A DNA stretch of 33,141 nt, from assembly GCA_000433635.1 (NCBI GenBank), contig HF997908.1, positions 1 to 33,141 of the forward strand, read 5' to 3'. The DNA is from Ruminococcus sp. CAG:254. Its GTDB lineage: Bacteria; Bacillota; Clostridia; Oscillospirales; Ruminococcaceae. Both the position numbers and the translations under genes were made by a program. This document shows, piece by piece, positions 13,757-21,913 of this stretch. Each line of letters opens with the position of its first letter. Within the stretch, counting starts at the first letter, position 1. The notes below the pieces were generated by a model, which saw only the letters and a program-made list of their open reading frames with translations, was not told the origin of the DNA and did no database searches.

Positions 13757-15316
13757 TCAAAATCCGTTCAAATGTGCATTTTTAATAATCCGCTCGTAGT
13801 CCAGATAGACATAATCCCGGTCTACATTTCCTGTAATGCCCCAAACGCTGCCCGTGCAGGAATACTGCCACAAGCCATAATTTCGGTTGAATGCCGGCTT
13901 ATTGGTGTTATAATGGGCAACCCAAATATCATACTTGTCGAAAATACGGTCTTCCACCTTATAATTCAAGAAACTTGCATAAGTATACAGCGTGGTATAA
14001 TATCCATAGGATTCCATTCTGCCGCAGAACGCTTCGATAATCTGTGCAACAGTTTCTTTCGGCAACTTCATCTGGCTTTCTGTTTCCATATCAAATGATA
14101 CTGGATATTCGAGCTTGTAATTCTTGATGACCTCATAGCAGGCATCTGCTTCTTTGATAGCATCTTCTGGTGTCAACGCATAACTAAACCAATATACCCC
14201 GCACGGCAAGCCTGCTGCCTTTGCATTTTTCATATTCTGGTCGAAATACTTGTCCTTCTGGCTGACATATTTTCCATATCCAGCACGCATGATTGCAAAT
14301 TCAATACCATCTGCCTTTGCTTTATTCCAGTCAATGTTTCCCTGATAAACGGAAACATCTACACCCTCAAAAATTGCACCTGCTCCGATTCCCGGCTTGG
14401 TTGCGTATGTAATCACAGTTGTGGTTGCAGCCGGCTTTGCGGTCGTCTTTGCAGTGGTCGTGGTTGCCTTTGTGGTCACTGTGGTTGTACGAGCTTTTGT
14501 CGTTGTTTTTCCAGTTGCAGTGGTCGTGCCACTCTGTGCAGTCGTCTTTCCGGTCGCAGTCGTTGTGCCACTCTGTGCAGTTGTCTTTCCGGTTGCAGTC
14601 GTTGTGCCTGCCATGGTGGTTATTTTCTGCGTAGTTACTTTTGCAGTGGTTGTACTTGCCTTTGTTGTTTTCTGCGTGGTTGTCACCTTTGCAGCCGTTG
14701 TTGTAGTGCTGGTTGTGGTTGGTAATGTTGTTGTGGTCGTTGTGGTTGGTAAAGTTGTTGTCGTTGTAATAGTAGTCGTGGTTGGTATGGTTGTGGTGGT
14801 TGTCGTTTCTTCTGTCGTGGTCGTTGTCGTCGTTGTGGTTGTCGTTTCCGTTGCCTCGGATTCATTTGGATTCGGCGGTGTCAGCGGCCAGCCCTCCGGC
14901 GGTACGGGATCTAGTCCAACTGCTTTCCGTGCATACATCGTCAAAAAGCAAACGGCATCATTGACATCAATGCTTCCATTTCCGTCTACATCATAATAAT
15001 TGATTTCCGCATCCGTCAATTCAATCGGCGTTCCGCTTGCTTTCTTCGCATAAAAGGTCAATACAAATTTTCCGTTCTCCATGTATCCGGCATCGATTGC
15101 CGCTTGTAAGAGAGAGCCTTCCGTCACGTCTACATTCGGGTCTTCTACAGCATCTGCTTCTATTTCAATTGCTTCGGTTGCTTCTGGTTCTAGTTGTTCC
15201 GGCTGTTCTTCCAGAATGGGTACTTCTTCTGCCTGAACCGGCATCCCAATAGAAAAATAACCCATCGCTGCTGCCAGTAAAACGCTACAGCTGCGTTTCC
15301 ACCATTGTAATTTCAT
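13757..15316 (-). CDS. Secreted GH25 lysozyme with degenerate dockerin-like module and long Thr-rich linker
   Basis: A 519-residue exported muramidase. A signal peptide (1-29, ending PVQA) is followed by an acidic stretch, then an EF-hand region: a canonical calcium loop DVDGNGSIDVND (109-120) with helix FLTMYARKAVG, preceded by FVLTFYAKKASG, which matches a dockerin second helix but lacks its calcium loop. A linker of about 150 residues (157-306) rich in Thr includes a 13-residue repeat. The GH25 domain (317-519) shows GVDVSVYQG (Asp319) and SFDMETES (Asp409, Glu411), the expected acidic catalytic residues. The ATG at 15314-15316 follows AAAGGAGG. It would cut peptidoglycan, for remodelling or competition. 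Whether the half-dockerin still binds a cohesin is unclear. Confidence 0.92.
   Translation of the reverse strand: MKLQWWKRSCSVLLAAAMGYFSIGMPVQAEEVPILEEQPEQLEPEATEAIEIEADAVEDPNVDVTEGSLLQAAIDAGYMENGKFVLTFYAKKASGTPIELTDAEINYYDVDGNGSIDVNDAVCFLTMYARKAVGLDPVPPEGWPLTPPNPNESEATETTTTTTTTTTTEETTTTTTIPTTTTITTTTTLPTTTTTTTLPTTTSTTTTAAKVTTTQKTTKASTTTAKVTTQKITTMAGTTTATGKTTAQSGTTTATGKTTAQSGTTTATGKTTTKARTTTVTTKATTTTAKTTAKPAATTTVITYATKPGIGAGAIFEGVDVSVYQGNIDWNKAKADGIEFAIMRAGYGKYVSQKDKYFDQNMKNAKAAGLPCGVYWFSYALTPEDAIKEADACYEVIKNYKLEYPVSFDMETESQMKLPKETVAQIIEAFCGRMESYGYYTTLYTYASFLNYKVEDRIFDKYDIWVAHYNTNKPAFNRNYGLWQYSCTGSVWGITGNVDRDYVYLDYERIIKNAHLNGF
14514..14608 (-). repeat. 39-bp tandem repeat inside the lysozyme linker
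   Basis: About 2.4 copies with starts at 14514, 14553 and 14592, encoding repeats of TGKTTAQSGTTTA. The copies differ by only a few bases, indicating recent expansion of the linker. Confidence 0.85.
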
Positions 15317-15358
15317 AATTCCTCCTTTAAGAACTCGGGACATTTTTTACCATCGCTC

Positions 15359-15387
15359 ATTATAGCACATTTCCCGACACTTGTACA
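15359..15387 (-). promoter_or_regulatory. Promoter for the GH25 lysozyme
   Basis: Minus strand TGTACA (15387-15382), 17-nt spacer, TATAAT (15364-15359) preceded by TGC (extended -10). The stretch ATGTGCTATAAT is shared with other promoters in this window. Confidence 0.8.
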
Positions 15388-15410
15388 GATGTTTTTCTCA
15401 TTCTGTCATA

Positions 15411-15462
15411 AAAATAGTGCATTCTATACAACCCCGTTCCCCAAGAATTGTACAGAATGCAC
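15411..15462 (-). terminator. Terminator of the DUF1294 gene pair
   Basis: A 15-bp stem with one G-U pair (arms 15417-15431 and 15448-15462), 16-nt loop, then TATTTTTATG on the minus strand. Confidence 0.85.
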
Positions 15463-15482
15463 GGAACATCTTGATTTTTTGG

Positions 15483-15752
15483 CTAATTCATCCAAAGATA
15501 CCCCAGCAGCAACAGCTGCAAAACGGCGAGAAATGGAAATCCAATCTGAAACGAACGATGTTTCGTCTTATGGTGAAACTGATACATCCCCAGCGTGCCG
15601 CCGACTGCACCGCCGCAGATTGCCACCAAAAACAATGTCTTTTCTGGGATTCGCCACTGTCCCCGTTTGGCTTTTTTCTTGTCTGCTCCCATCATCCCGA
15701 ACAGCAGCAGACTCGCCAGCCCCAGCCAAAGGAGCAATAACCACTTCCCCAT
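15483..15752 (-). CDS. DUF1294 family small membrane protein
   Basis: An 89-residue membrane protein. It has two to three hydrophobic segments (4-20, 40-58, 71-87) and the DUF1294 hallmarks MGADKKKAKRGQWRIPEKTL, GGAVGGTLGMYQFHHKTKH and FQIGFP. The family has no established function. Its ATG overlaps the stop of the preceding gene (TAATG), so translation of the two is coupled. A terminator follows. Confidence 0.9.
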   Translation of the reverse strand: MGKWLLLLWLGLASLLLFGMMGADKKKAKRGQWRIPEKTLFLVAICGGAVGGTLGMYQFHHKTKHRSFQIGFPFLAVLQLLLLGYLWMN

Positions 15753-16267
15753 TAGCCCTGCCGGAACTGCCGTTTCAGGGCTGCCGGAAGGAATAGAACG
15801 ATGGTCTGTACCATCTCTTCATTCGGCGTAAAAATCAGCCGAGCCGTTCCGTATTCCTCTGTGGTGAAATCGGCATAATATGCATTTTCTCCCGTGTTGT
15901 CCGAACAGAGAAATAAAGTTGCATCCGAGGGGTCATCGGTCTGGTCGGTATAAACCCCGAACCCTGTAAACTTGGAAACCGGAACAGTCAGTAAGTGCGA
16001 ACGCTTCCGCCTTCCGGCGATTTTATCGACATCCAATTCGCCATTGGTCACGGTGTACTCATATTCCGTATAACATCCGGTCAGCAAGTAATATGCCCCG
16101 TAGATTGCTCCAATTACCAGCACCAGCAGGAACAGCCAGCCTGTCAAAACGGAAATTGCCCCAATGAGAACAGACAACACAACGGCTGCTGCAACAATCA
16201 ATCCCTGTTTCAAGCGGTCTTGGGAAGTCGGCCGCTTTTGTACCAAATACTCTGCAAAATGATCCAT
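15752..16267 (-). CDS. Uncharacterised membrane protein (possibly DUF6106-like)
   Basis: A 171-residue protein with two adjacent membrane helices (about residues 22-64) followed by a cytosolic beta-rich domain opening with TEYEYTVTNGELDVDKIAGRRKRSHLLTV, a PH-like arrangement seen in uncharacterised Firmicutes proteins (recalled as DUF6106, not verified). The ATG at 16265-16267 has GAGG about 11 nt upstream; a TTG at 16312 would extend the protein by 15 residues but has no ribosome site. It is coupled to the DUF1294 gene through a TAATG overlap, suggesting joint membrane function. Confidence 0.7.
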   Translation of the reverse strand: MDHFAEYLVQKRPTSQDRLKQGLIVAAAVVLSVLIGAISVLTGWLFLLVLVIGAIYGAYYLLTGCYTEYEYTVTNGELDVDKIAGRRKRSHLLTVPVSKFTGFGVYTDQTDDPSDATLFLCSDNTGENAYYADFTTEEYGTARLIFTPNEEMVQTIVLFLPAALKRQFRQG

Positions 16268-16360
16268 GAAATAATCTGCCTCTTTTCTGTAAGATTCTTC
16301 GCTTGTCGGCAAGCTGTAAGTTTATTCTATCATACAAATTGTAAAATTTCAAGAAAAGAC

Positions 16361-16388
16361 TTGATTTTTTTTGAAAACTGTGTATAAT
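16361..16388 (+). promoter_or_regulatory. Promoter for the pheST T-box transcript
   Basis: TTGATT (16361-16366), 16-nt spacer, TATAAT (16383-16388) just ahead of the T-box leader. Confidence 0.75.
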
Positions 16389-16392
16389 AGAA

Positions 16393-16650
16393 TGCAGAAC
16401 GCTGTGACGAAGAAAGTACGGCTGTGATTCCTGCAACAGAGAGGCATTCCCCGGCTGAAAGAATGCTGCAACCGATCCAGTGCGGAAGTTCCCTTCTGAG
16501 CGGCTGTGCGGAAGTCTGCCGCTTTGCGGCAGTATGGTAGGTGCAGACGTATTGCCTGCGTAAAGGGCAAGAGAGTGCTGGCTCTTTGGAAATGGGTGGT
16601 TCATAAGCAAGTTGCAAGACTTGTCCTGTTTCAGGACGGGTCTTTTTTGT
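16393..16650 (+). ncRNA. T-box riboswitch (tRNA-Phe responsive) controlling pheST
   Basis: The leader shows stem I with the K-turn-like 5' side (GTGACGAAGAAAGTAC), base-paired CGCT/AGCG ends, and a specifier loop in which TTC (16489-16491) precedes CCTTCT-GAG, aligning with the specifier position of well-studied T-boxes. TTC is a Phe codon. The T-box proper is the variant TGGGTGGTTC (16593-16602), whose TGGT bulge is complementary to the ACCA end of a tRNA with discriminator A. An intrinsic terminator (16617-16648) follows. Uncharged tRNA-Phe binding should favour the antiterminator and raise pheS/pheT expression. Confidence 0.9.
16617..16648 (+). terminator. Regulated terminator of the pheST T-box
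   Basis: Arms 16617-16628 and 16632-16643 pair over 12 positions including two G-U pairs, with a 3-nt loop, followed by TTTTTT. Confidence 0.9.
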
Positions 16651-16731
16651 TTGCCGTTTTTCCGAAGCCATCTCCATTGACACCGTTTTGCAGAAACGAC
16701 GTCTGGAATGAAAAAACATGGGAGGTCACTT

Positions 16732-17751
16732 ATGAAAGAACAATTGGAAGCCATTCGGCAGGAAGCAGAAGCTGCCCTGCAAACCTGTACGGATGCAAAG
16801 CAGCTGGATGCGATTCGGGTACAGTACCTTGGAAAAAAAGGAGCACTGACCGCCATCCTGAAACAAATGGGAAAACTCTCCGCAGAAGAACGTCCGGTTA
16901 TGGGACAGCTGGCAAATGCCGTTCGCTCAGACATTGAATCTGCGATCACCAAGCAGCAGGCTGCCATTGCAGAAGCTGCTCTGGAACAGAAGCTCCAGTC
17001 GGAAACCCTGGACATCACACTGCCGGGCAAGCAGAAGAAAATCGGCGGTCTGCATCCGCTGACCATCGTGGAAAACGAAATCAAGGAAATCTTCCTCGGC
17101 ATGGGCTTTTCTGTTGCAGATGGTCCGGAAGTGGAATACGATTATTATAACTTTGAAGCTCTGAATCTGCCACCAGACCATCCGGCAAGAGATACACAGG
17201 ATACGTTCTATATTACCGATAACATCCTGCTCCGGACACAGACTTCTTCTGTTCAGGTACACGTTATGGAACAGCAGAAGCCGCCGATTCGGGTCATCTC
17301 TCCGGGACGGGTATTCCGTTCGGATGCCATTGATGCAACCCATTCCCCGCTGTTCCATCAGGTAGAAGGCTTGGTTGTTGACAAGGGCATCACCATGGCA
17401 GACCTGAAAGGCACACTGGAACTGCTGATGCAGCGGCTGTATGGCGACGACTGCAAAATCCGCCTGCGTCCGCACCACTTCCCGTTTACCGAACCGAGTG
17501 CAGAAGTAGACGTAATGTGCTATAACTGCTACGGTAAGGGCTGCCGCCTCTGCAAGGGCGAGGGTTACATCGAATTGCTGGGTGCTGGTATGGTACACCC
17601 GAAGGTTCTGGAAGGCTGCGGTATTGACAGCAATGTTTATTCCGGCTTTGCATTCGGTCTGGGTCTGGAACGAATTGTCATGCGGCGGTATAACATTCAG
17701 GATATGCGTCTGTTGTTCGAGAATGATTATCGGTTCTTGGAACAGTTCTAA
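16732..17751 (+). CDS. pheS: Phenylalanyl-tRNA synthetase alpha subunit
   Basis: A 339-residue class II aminoacyl-tRNA synthetase catalytic subunit, forming an alpha2-beta2 enzyme with PheT that charges tRNA-Phe. The N-terminal coiled coil (1-90) is followed by the class II core: motif 2 around RVFRSDAIDATHSPLFHQVEG and motif 3 GFAFGLGLERIVMRRY near the C-terminus. A four-Cys knuckle CYNCYGKGCRLCKGEG inserted near residue 265 is common in Firmicute PheS. The ATG at 16732 has GGGAGG six nt upstream; an upstream in-frame start at 16708 is rejected on that ground. It follows the T-box and precedes pheT by 28 nt. Confidence 0.98.
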   Translation: MKEQLEAIRQEAEAALQTCTDAKQLDAIRVQYLGKKGALTAILKQMGKLSAEERPVMGQLANAVRSDIESAITKQQAAIAEAALEQKLQSETLDITLPGKQKKIGGLHPLTIVENEIKEIFLGMGFSVADGPEVEYDYYNFEALNLPPDHPARDTQDTFYITDNILLRTQTSSVQVHVMEQQKPPIRVISPGRVFRSDAIDATHSPLFHQVEGLVVDKGITMADLKGTLELLMQRLYGDDCKIRLRPHHFPFTEPSAEVDVMCYNCYGKGCRLCKGEGYIELLGAGMVHPKVLEGCGIDSNVYSGFAFGLGLERIVMRRYNIQDMRLLFENDYRFLEQF

Positions 17752-17779
17752 GGCATTTGCGTAAAGGAGGATTATAAGC

Positions 17780-20173
17780 ATGAATTTATCCATGAAATGG
17801 CTCTCGGATTATGTCACACTGGACACCACTGTGAAAGATTTCTGTGCTGCCATGACAATGAGCGGTTCAAAGGTAGAAGTTGCCACCGAAGAGGGCAGCG
17901 AAATCAAAAATGTTGTAGTCGGAAAGCTGCTTTCTGTTGTTCCGCACGAAAACTCTGACCATCTGGTCGTTTGTCAGGTCGATGTTGGACAGGAACAGCC
18001 GATTCAAATTGTAACCGGTGCACCAAACGTCAAAGCTGGCGACATCGTTCCGGTTGCCCTCTGCGGTGCAGAACTGCCGAACGGCGTGAAAATCAAAAAG
18101 GGTAAGCTGCGTGGCGTGGAAAGCAACGGCATGCTCTGCTCTCTCGGCGAACTGGGCTTGACGGTTCATGATTTCCCGTATGCCATTGCAGACGGCATTT
18201 TCCTCATTCAGGAAGATTGTCAGATTGGACAGGATATTCACGAAGCCATCGGTCTGAATGATACATCGGTAGAATTTGAAATCACTTCCAACCGTCCGGA
18301 CTGCCTATCTGTTACCGGTCTGGCAAGAGAAGCTGCTGCAACCTATCACGTTCCGCTGAACCTGAAAAAGCCGACCTTCCAAGGCATTGACGGCAACATT
18401 CAGGACGCATTGCAGGTGGAAATCCAGAACAAGGAAAAGTGCCCACGCTATGCAGCCGGGATTGTCAAGAATGTAAAGATTGCTCCATCTCCTCGCTGGA
18501 TGCGGGAACGGCTGCGTGCAAGCGGTGTGCGTCCGATTAACAACCTCGTGGACATCACCAACTATGTCATGCTGGAATATGGTCAGCCGATGCACGCATT
18601 TGACCTGCGGTATGTCAAGGATGGAAAGATTGTCGTTCGGAACGCTGCCGAGGGTGAAACCATCACCACACTGGACGGCGTAACAAGAACCCTCTCTCCG
18701 GAAATGCTGGTCATCGCAGACGCTGAAAAGCCGATTGCCGTTGCTGGTGTTATGGGCGGCGAATACAGCGGTATTATGGAAGATACCAACACCGTTGTAT
18801 TTGAATCTGCTTACTTTGAACCGGTACAGGTTCGCCGCACCGCAAAGAAACTCGGCATGCGGACAGATGCATCTGCTCGTTATGAAAAAGGTCTAGACCC
18901 AGAGGGCTGCCTGCGGACACTCGAACGGGCATTTGAACTGGTTGAACTGCTGGGAGCTGGTGAACCGGTTCGCACCCACATTGACCTCAATTATAACCAA
19001 AAGCAGAGAAACCGCATTCCGTTTGATCCGGATTGGATCAACAAGTTCCTTGGTACAGATATTTCCAGAGAAGAAATGTGCGACACCATGAAGATGCTGG
19101 AAATTGAAGTGGACGGTGACACCTGCATTTCTCCAAGCTTCCGGATTGACTTGGAACGTCCGGCAGACCTTGCTGAAGAAGTTGCCCGGATTTACGGCTA
19201 CAACAACATTCCGTCTACCGTTATCAAGGGCATTGCCAATGCCAGCCTGACCCCGAAGCAGAAATTCCGCCGGACACTGGAAAATGCAACGGTTGCAGTT
19301 GGATGCTACGGCATTCTAACCTATTCTTTCATCTCCCCGAAGTATTTCGATAAAATCGCTCTGCCGGCAGACAGCAGCCTGCGGAAGACCGTTGTCATCT
19401 CCAACCCGCTGGGCGAAGATACCAGCGTTATGCGGACAACAACCCTCCCATCCATGCTGGAAACCCTGTCCCTGAACTATAAGAACCGGAACGCTGCGGT
19501 GGCTCTGTATGAAATCGGCAAAGAATATCTGCCGACTGCTCCGGACAAGCTGCCGGAAGAACCAGACCGCCTGACCATCGGTATGTATGGCGATGATGCA
19601 GACTTCTTCACGCTCAAGGGCATGGTTGAAACCATTCTCGAAACCGCTGGACTGCATGACTGCACCTACAAGGCTTGCGGTACAGATGCACCGTTTGATG
19701 AAATCTGTGCTTTGCATCCGGGCAGAAGTGCTGTGATTTATGCCGGAGAAACCCCGATTGGTTATCTGGGCGAAGTACACCCAACCGTTCAGAAAAATTA
19801 TGACATCGGTACTCGCACCTATGTTGCAAAGCTGCTGATTGACGAAATGCAGCCGCTCGCACAGACAGAAATCACCTATCAGCCGCTGCCGAAGTTCCCG
19901 GCAATTACTCGTGACCTGAGTCTGGTTTGTGCAGACGAAGTTCCGGTTGGCGATTTGCAGGCTGCCATGAAGAACGCCGTTGGCAACATTCTCGAACAGA
20001 TTACGCTGTTTGACGTTTACAAGGGCGAACAGATTGCTGCTGGTATGAAGAGCGTTTCGTTCTCCATCCGGATGCGTTCTCACGAAGGCACACTGACCGA
20101 TGAACAGGCAGATGCAGCCATGAAACGGGTTCTGAAAGCATTGAAAGAACACGGTGCAACTCTGCGTGCTTAA
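17780..20173 (+). CDS. pheT: Phenylalanyl-tRNA synthetase beta subunit
   Basis: A 797-residue tRNA-binding and editing subunit. Domains in order: N-terminal catalytic-like piece (MNLSMKWLSDYV), EMAP-type tRNA-binding domain (about 40-150), B3/B4 editing domain (about 210-380), B5 domain (about 400-475), class II-like core, and the C-terminal FDX-ACB anticodon-binding domain (about 703-797, starting YQPLPKFPAITRDLSLV). Length is normal for the family. The start ATG follows AAAGGAGG. It is co-transcribed with pheS under T-box control. Confidence 0.98.
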   Translation: MNLSMKWLSDYVTLDTTVKDFCAAMTMSGSKVEVATEEGSEIKNVVVGKLLSVVPHENSDHLVVCQVDVGQEQPIQIVTGAPNVKAGDIVPVALCGAELPNGVKIKKGKLRGVESNGMLCSLGELGLTVHDFPYAIADGIFLIQEDCQIGQDIHEAIGLNDTSVEFEITSNRPDCLSVTGLAREAAATYHVPLNLKKPTFQGIDGNIQDALQVEIQNKEKCPRYAAGIVKNVKIAPSPRWMRERLRASGVRPINNLVDITNYVMLEYGQPMHAFDLRYVKDGKIVVRNAAEGETITTLDGVTRTLSPEMLVIADAEKPIAVAGVMGGEYSGIMEDTNTVVFESAYFEPVQVRRTAKKLGMRTDASARYEKGLDPEGCLRTLERAFELVELLGAGEPVRTHIDLNYNQKQRNRIPFDPDWINKFLGTDISREEMCDTMKMLEIEVDGDTCISPSFRIDLERPADLAEEVARIYGYNNIPSTVIKGIANASLTPKQKFRRTLENATVAVGCYGILTYSFISPKYFDKIALPADSSLRKTVVISNPLGEDTSVMRTTTLPSMLETLSLNYKNRNAAVALYEIGKEYLPTAPDKLPEEPDRLTIGMYGDDADFFTLKGMVETILETAGLHDCTYKACGTDAPFDEICALHPGRSAVIYAGETPIGYLGEVHPTVQKNYDIGTRTYVAKLLIDEMQPLAQTEITYQPLPKFPAITRDLSLVCADEVPVGDLQAAMKNAVGNILEQITLFDVYKGEQIAAGMKSVSFSIRMRSHEGTLTDEQADAAMKRVLKALKEHGATLRA

Positions 20174-20188
20174 TCGGGAATCTTGCAT

Positions 20189-20446
20189 ATGAACGAAAAG
20201 AAGAATCCCTTGCAAGACCGCTCCCTGTTGGTCGGTCTGCTGGCGTTGGTGATTTCGCTGCTGAGCGGCATTCTGCTGTTCCTGCACGTTCCGGTTTTGG
20301 TGTGTGCGATTCTCGCCATCATCGGAACGCTGGGCGGAATCGCAAGCCTCCTGCTCGGAAAGAGCGGAGCGTTGCCGGCAGCCGTTGCCATTGGAACAGG
20401 ATTGATGTGCGTTTTGACATTTGCAGTGGAAAACGCTGCGAAATAA
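20189..20446 (+). CDS. Small membrane protein, unknown
   Basis: An 85-residue protein with two or three hydrophobic helices (about 14-32, 36-55, 60-80) after a charged N-terminus (MNEKKNPLQDRS). I do not recognise a named family beyond small DUF-type inner-membrane proteins. It starts 15 nt after the pheT stop and ends before a terminator, so it is probably the last gene of the pheST transcript. The ATG at 20189 has only a weak GGGA upstream. Confidence 0.65.
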   Translation: MNEKKNPLQDRSLLVGLLALVISLLSGILLFLHVPVLVCAILAIIGTLGGIASLLLGKSGALPAAVAIGTGLMCVLTFAVENAAK

Positions 20447-20463
20447 CAGAATCTTGAAACAGA

Positions 20464-20505
20464 TTGCAGGAACAGAAGTATAATTTGTTCCTGCAATTTT
20501 TCTTT
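20464..20505 (+). terminator. Terminator of the pheST operon, abutting the next gene's ribosome site
   Basis: Stem TTGCAGGAAC (20464-20473) with GTTCCTGCAA (20487-20496), then TTTTTCTTT. The GGAGG of the next gene begins at 20506. TATAAT (20479-20484) sits in the loop; with TTGAAA at 20454-20459 it could form a promoter (spacer 19) whose transcript would contain only half of the hairpin. Confidence 0.85.
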
Positions 20506-20518
20506 GGAGGTGTTTCTT

Positions 20519-21532
20519 ATGAAAAAACAACTGTTGCGTTGGTTTGGCATTCTGCTTTGCTGGTGTCTGTTTGTATCCTGTTTTTCCGTGCCTGCAAGAG
20601 CAAGTGCATCCGGTACGGTTTCGATTTCATGCGGAGATGGCGAAACGGTAACGATTGACAACCATTCTTTCGACAGTGAACTGCATTCAGGCGGCTTGCG
20701 CTGTCAGGCATTATACAACGACAAAAAACTCGTCATGCAGGATGGAAACAACGGCGTTGCATTTGTGGAACAAGGCGGAGAAGCAGGCGGAACGGCTTAC
20801 TTTGTCTATGCTACAAAAGATGCTGGAAAAACATGGACGAAATGCACCAACTACATCAAATTATCCAGCACCTTTACAAATGTATTTGCTGTTGACAACA
20901 AAATCATTCTCATCGATTTCAATTACAACTATGATGAACCATTTCGGGTTTCTGAATTTACCGTCAATCCCGACGGCTCTTATTCCGATGTCCTCATCGA
21001 CTCGCAAAAAGAAAATCGTGCCCCTGCAACCATCACCTATCAGGGAGCAAATACCTTTCAAGTTGCCTTTCAGGATGGAACGCAGACCACTTACACCCTT
21101 TCCAATTCAATAAACGGAAGTTGCGGAACAAATGCAACTTGGACGTTTGAAGACGGCGTTCTTACCATCTCTGGCACGGGAGAAATGACCGATGATTCCG
21201 ATGCAAGCCCTGCTCCGTGGAACGACTACAAAGACTCGATTCAGAAAGTTGTGATTACGTCCGGTATCACACAAATTGGAGCAAATGCATTTGCTGGATG
21301 CAGTCAATTACGGCTGCTTGTGATTCCTACCAGTGTCACGCAGATTCAAACTGCTGCTTTCTCGAACTGCCCACAACTGCAAGCGATACAGGCAGCAGAA
21401 GAAACCATGTTGGACTTCCAGAACATCAAAGTTGCGGAACAAAATGGTTCTGTTTCGATGCTGCTGGCGATGCAAAACATTGCTTTCGGTATCAAGCAAA
21501 AAATCACCATTGCTGCAAAGTTTCAACAGTAA
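20519..21532 (+). CDS. Secreted BspA-like leucine-rich repeat protein
   Basis: A 337-residue exported protein. A signal peptide (1-29, ending ARASA) is followed by a domain of unknown function (about 30-195) that includes AYFVYATKDAGKTWTKC, reminiscent of a BNR/Asp-box turn. The C-terminal part begins GSCGTNATWTFEDGVLTISGTGEM and continues into LRR_5 repeats (VVITSGITQIGANAFAGCSQL, LLVIPTSVTQIQTAAFSNCPQL), the BspA-type leucine-rich repeats common in gut Firmicutes. These repeats usually mediate surface binding or protein interaction. The ATG at 20519 follows GGAGG with an 8-nt gap. A bidirectional terminator ends the gene. Confidence 0.88.
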   Translation: MKKQLLRWFGILLCWCLFVSCFSVPARASASGTVSISCGDGETVTIDNHSFDSELHSGGLRCQALYNDKKLVMQDGNNGVAFVEQGGEAGGTAYFVYATKDAGKTWTKCTNYIKLSSTFTNVFAVDNKIILIDFNYNYDEPFRVSEFTVNPDGSYSDVLIDSQKENRAPATITYQGANTFQVAFQDGTQTTYTLSNSINGSCGTNATWTFEDGVLTISGTGEMTDDSDASPAPWNDYKDSIQKVVITSGITQIGANAFAGCSQLRLLVIPTSVTQIQTAAFSNCPQLQAIQAAEETMLDFQNIKVAEQNGSVSMLLAMQNIAFGIKQKITIAAKFQQ

Positions 21533-21549
21533 CACACAGTATGATAAAA

Positions 21550-21590
21550 ACAAAAAGCCCGTCTGTGAGAAACCACAGACGGGCTTTTGT
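21550..21590. terminator. Bidirectional terminator between LRR gene and DUF6465 gene
   Basis: Arms around 21553-21567 and 21574-21588 (AAAGCCCGTCTGTG / CACAGACGGGCTTT), loop AGAAAC, with A-run on the left and T-run on the right. It separates convergent genes. Confidence 0.93.
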
Positions 21591-21607
21591 GTTGTTTGTT
21601 GATTCCA

Positions 21608-21868
21608 TTAAAGGGCAACTGAACCAGATTCGCCGTTGATGACGTAGTACAGCATGCTGTCTTCCGGCTTTGCATAGAGCTGAATATCCTTTGCGTCCTT
21701 CTTCAGTCCGCCAGTCTGTTCCATCCATGCAGCAACTGCCAGAGCTTCCATTTCTGCTACGGTCAGTTCCTTGCCTGCAAACTGTAAGGTAAATACAACC
21801 TTTTTCCGGCTAGCAGTTTTCTTTGCCGGTGTTGCAGCAGCCTTTTCTGTTGTTGTCTGTTTTGGCAT
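21608..21868 (-). CDS. DUF6465 family protein
   Basis: An 86-residue protein: a Lys/Ala/Thr-rich basic tail (1-23) followed by a small domain with LQFAGKELTVAEMEALAVAAW and KDIQLYAKPEDSMLYYVINGE. This matches the uncharacterised DUF6465 proteins of clostridia. The basic tail suggests nucleic-acid contact, which is speculation. The ATG has GGGAG 10 nt upstream. It lies 45 nt downstream of the HU gene with no terminator between, so the two probably share a transcript. Confidence 0.8.
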   Translation of the reverse strand: MPKQTTTEKAAATPAKKTASRKKVVFTLQFAGKELTVAEMEALAVAAWMEQTGGLKKDAKDIQLYAKPEDSMLYYVINGESGSVAL

Positions 21869-21913
21869 CTTGCAATTACTCCCTTCCTTGTTTGGAAAAT
21901 CCTTTGTGTTTGA

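Noticed and set aside
14514..14608. CRISPR-like short repeats
   Set aside because: Contiguous 39-bp in-frame repeats coding for a Thr-rich linker, with no spacers.
14397..14996. 199-residue Val-rich plus-strand ORF
   Set aside because: It is the antisense shadow of the Thr-rich lysozyme linker (ACN codons read backwards give Val/Gly); no ribosome site.
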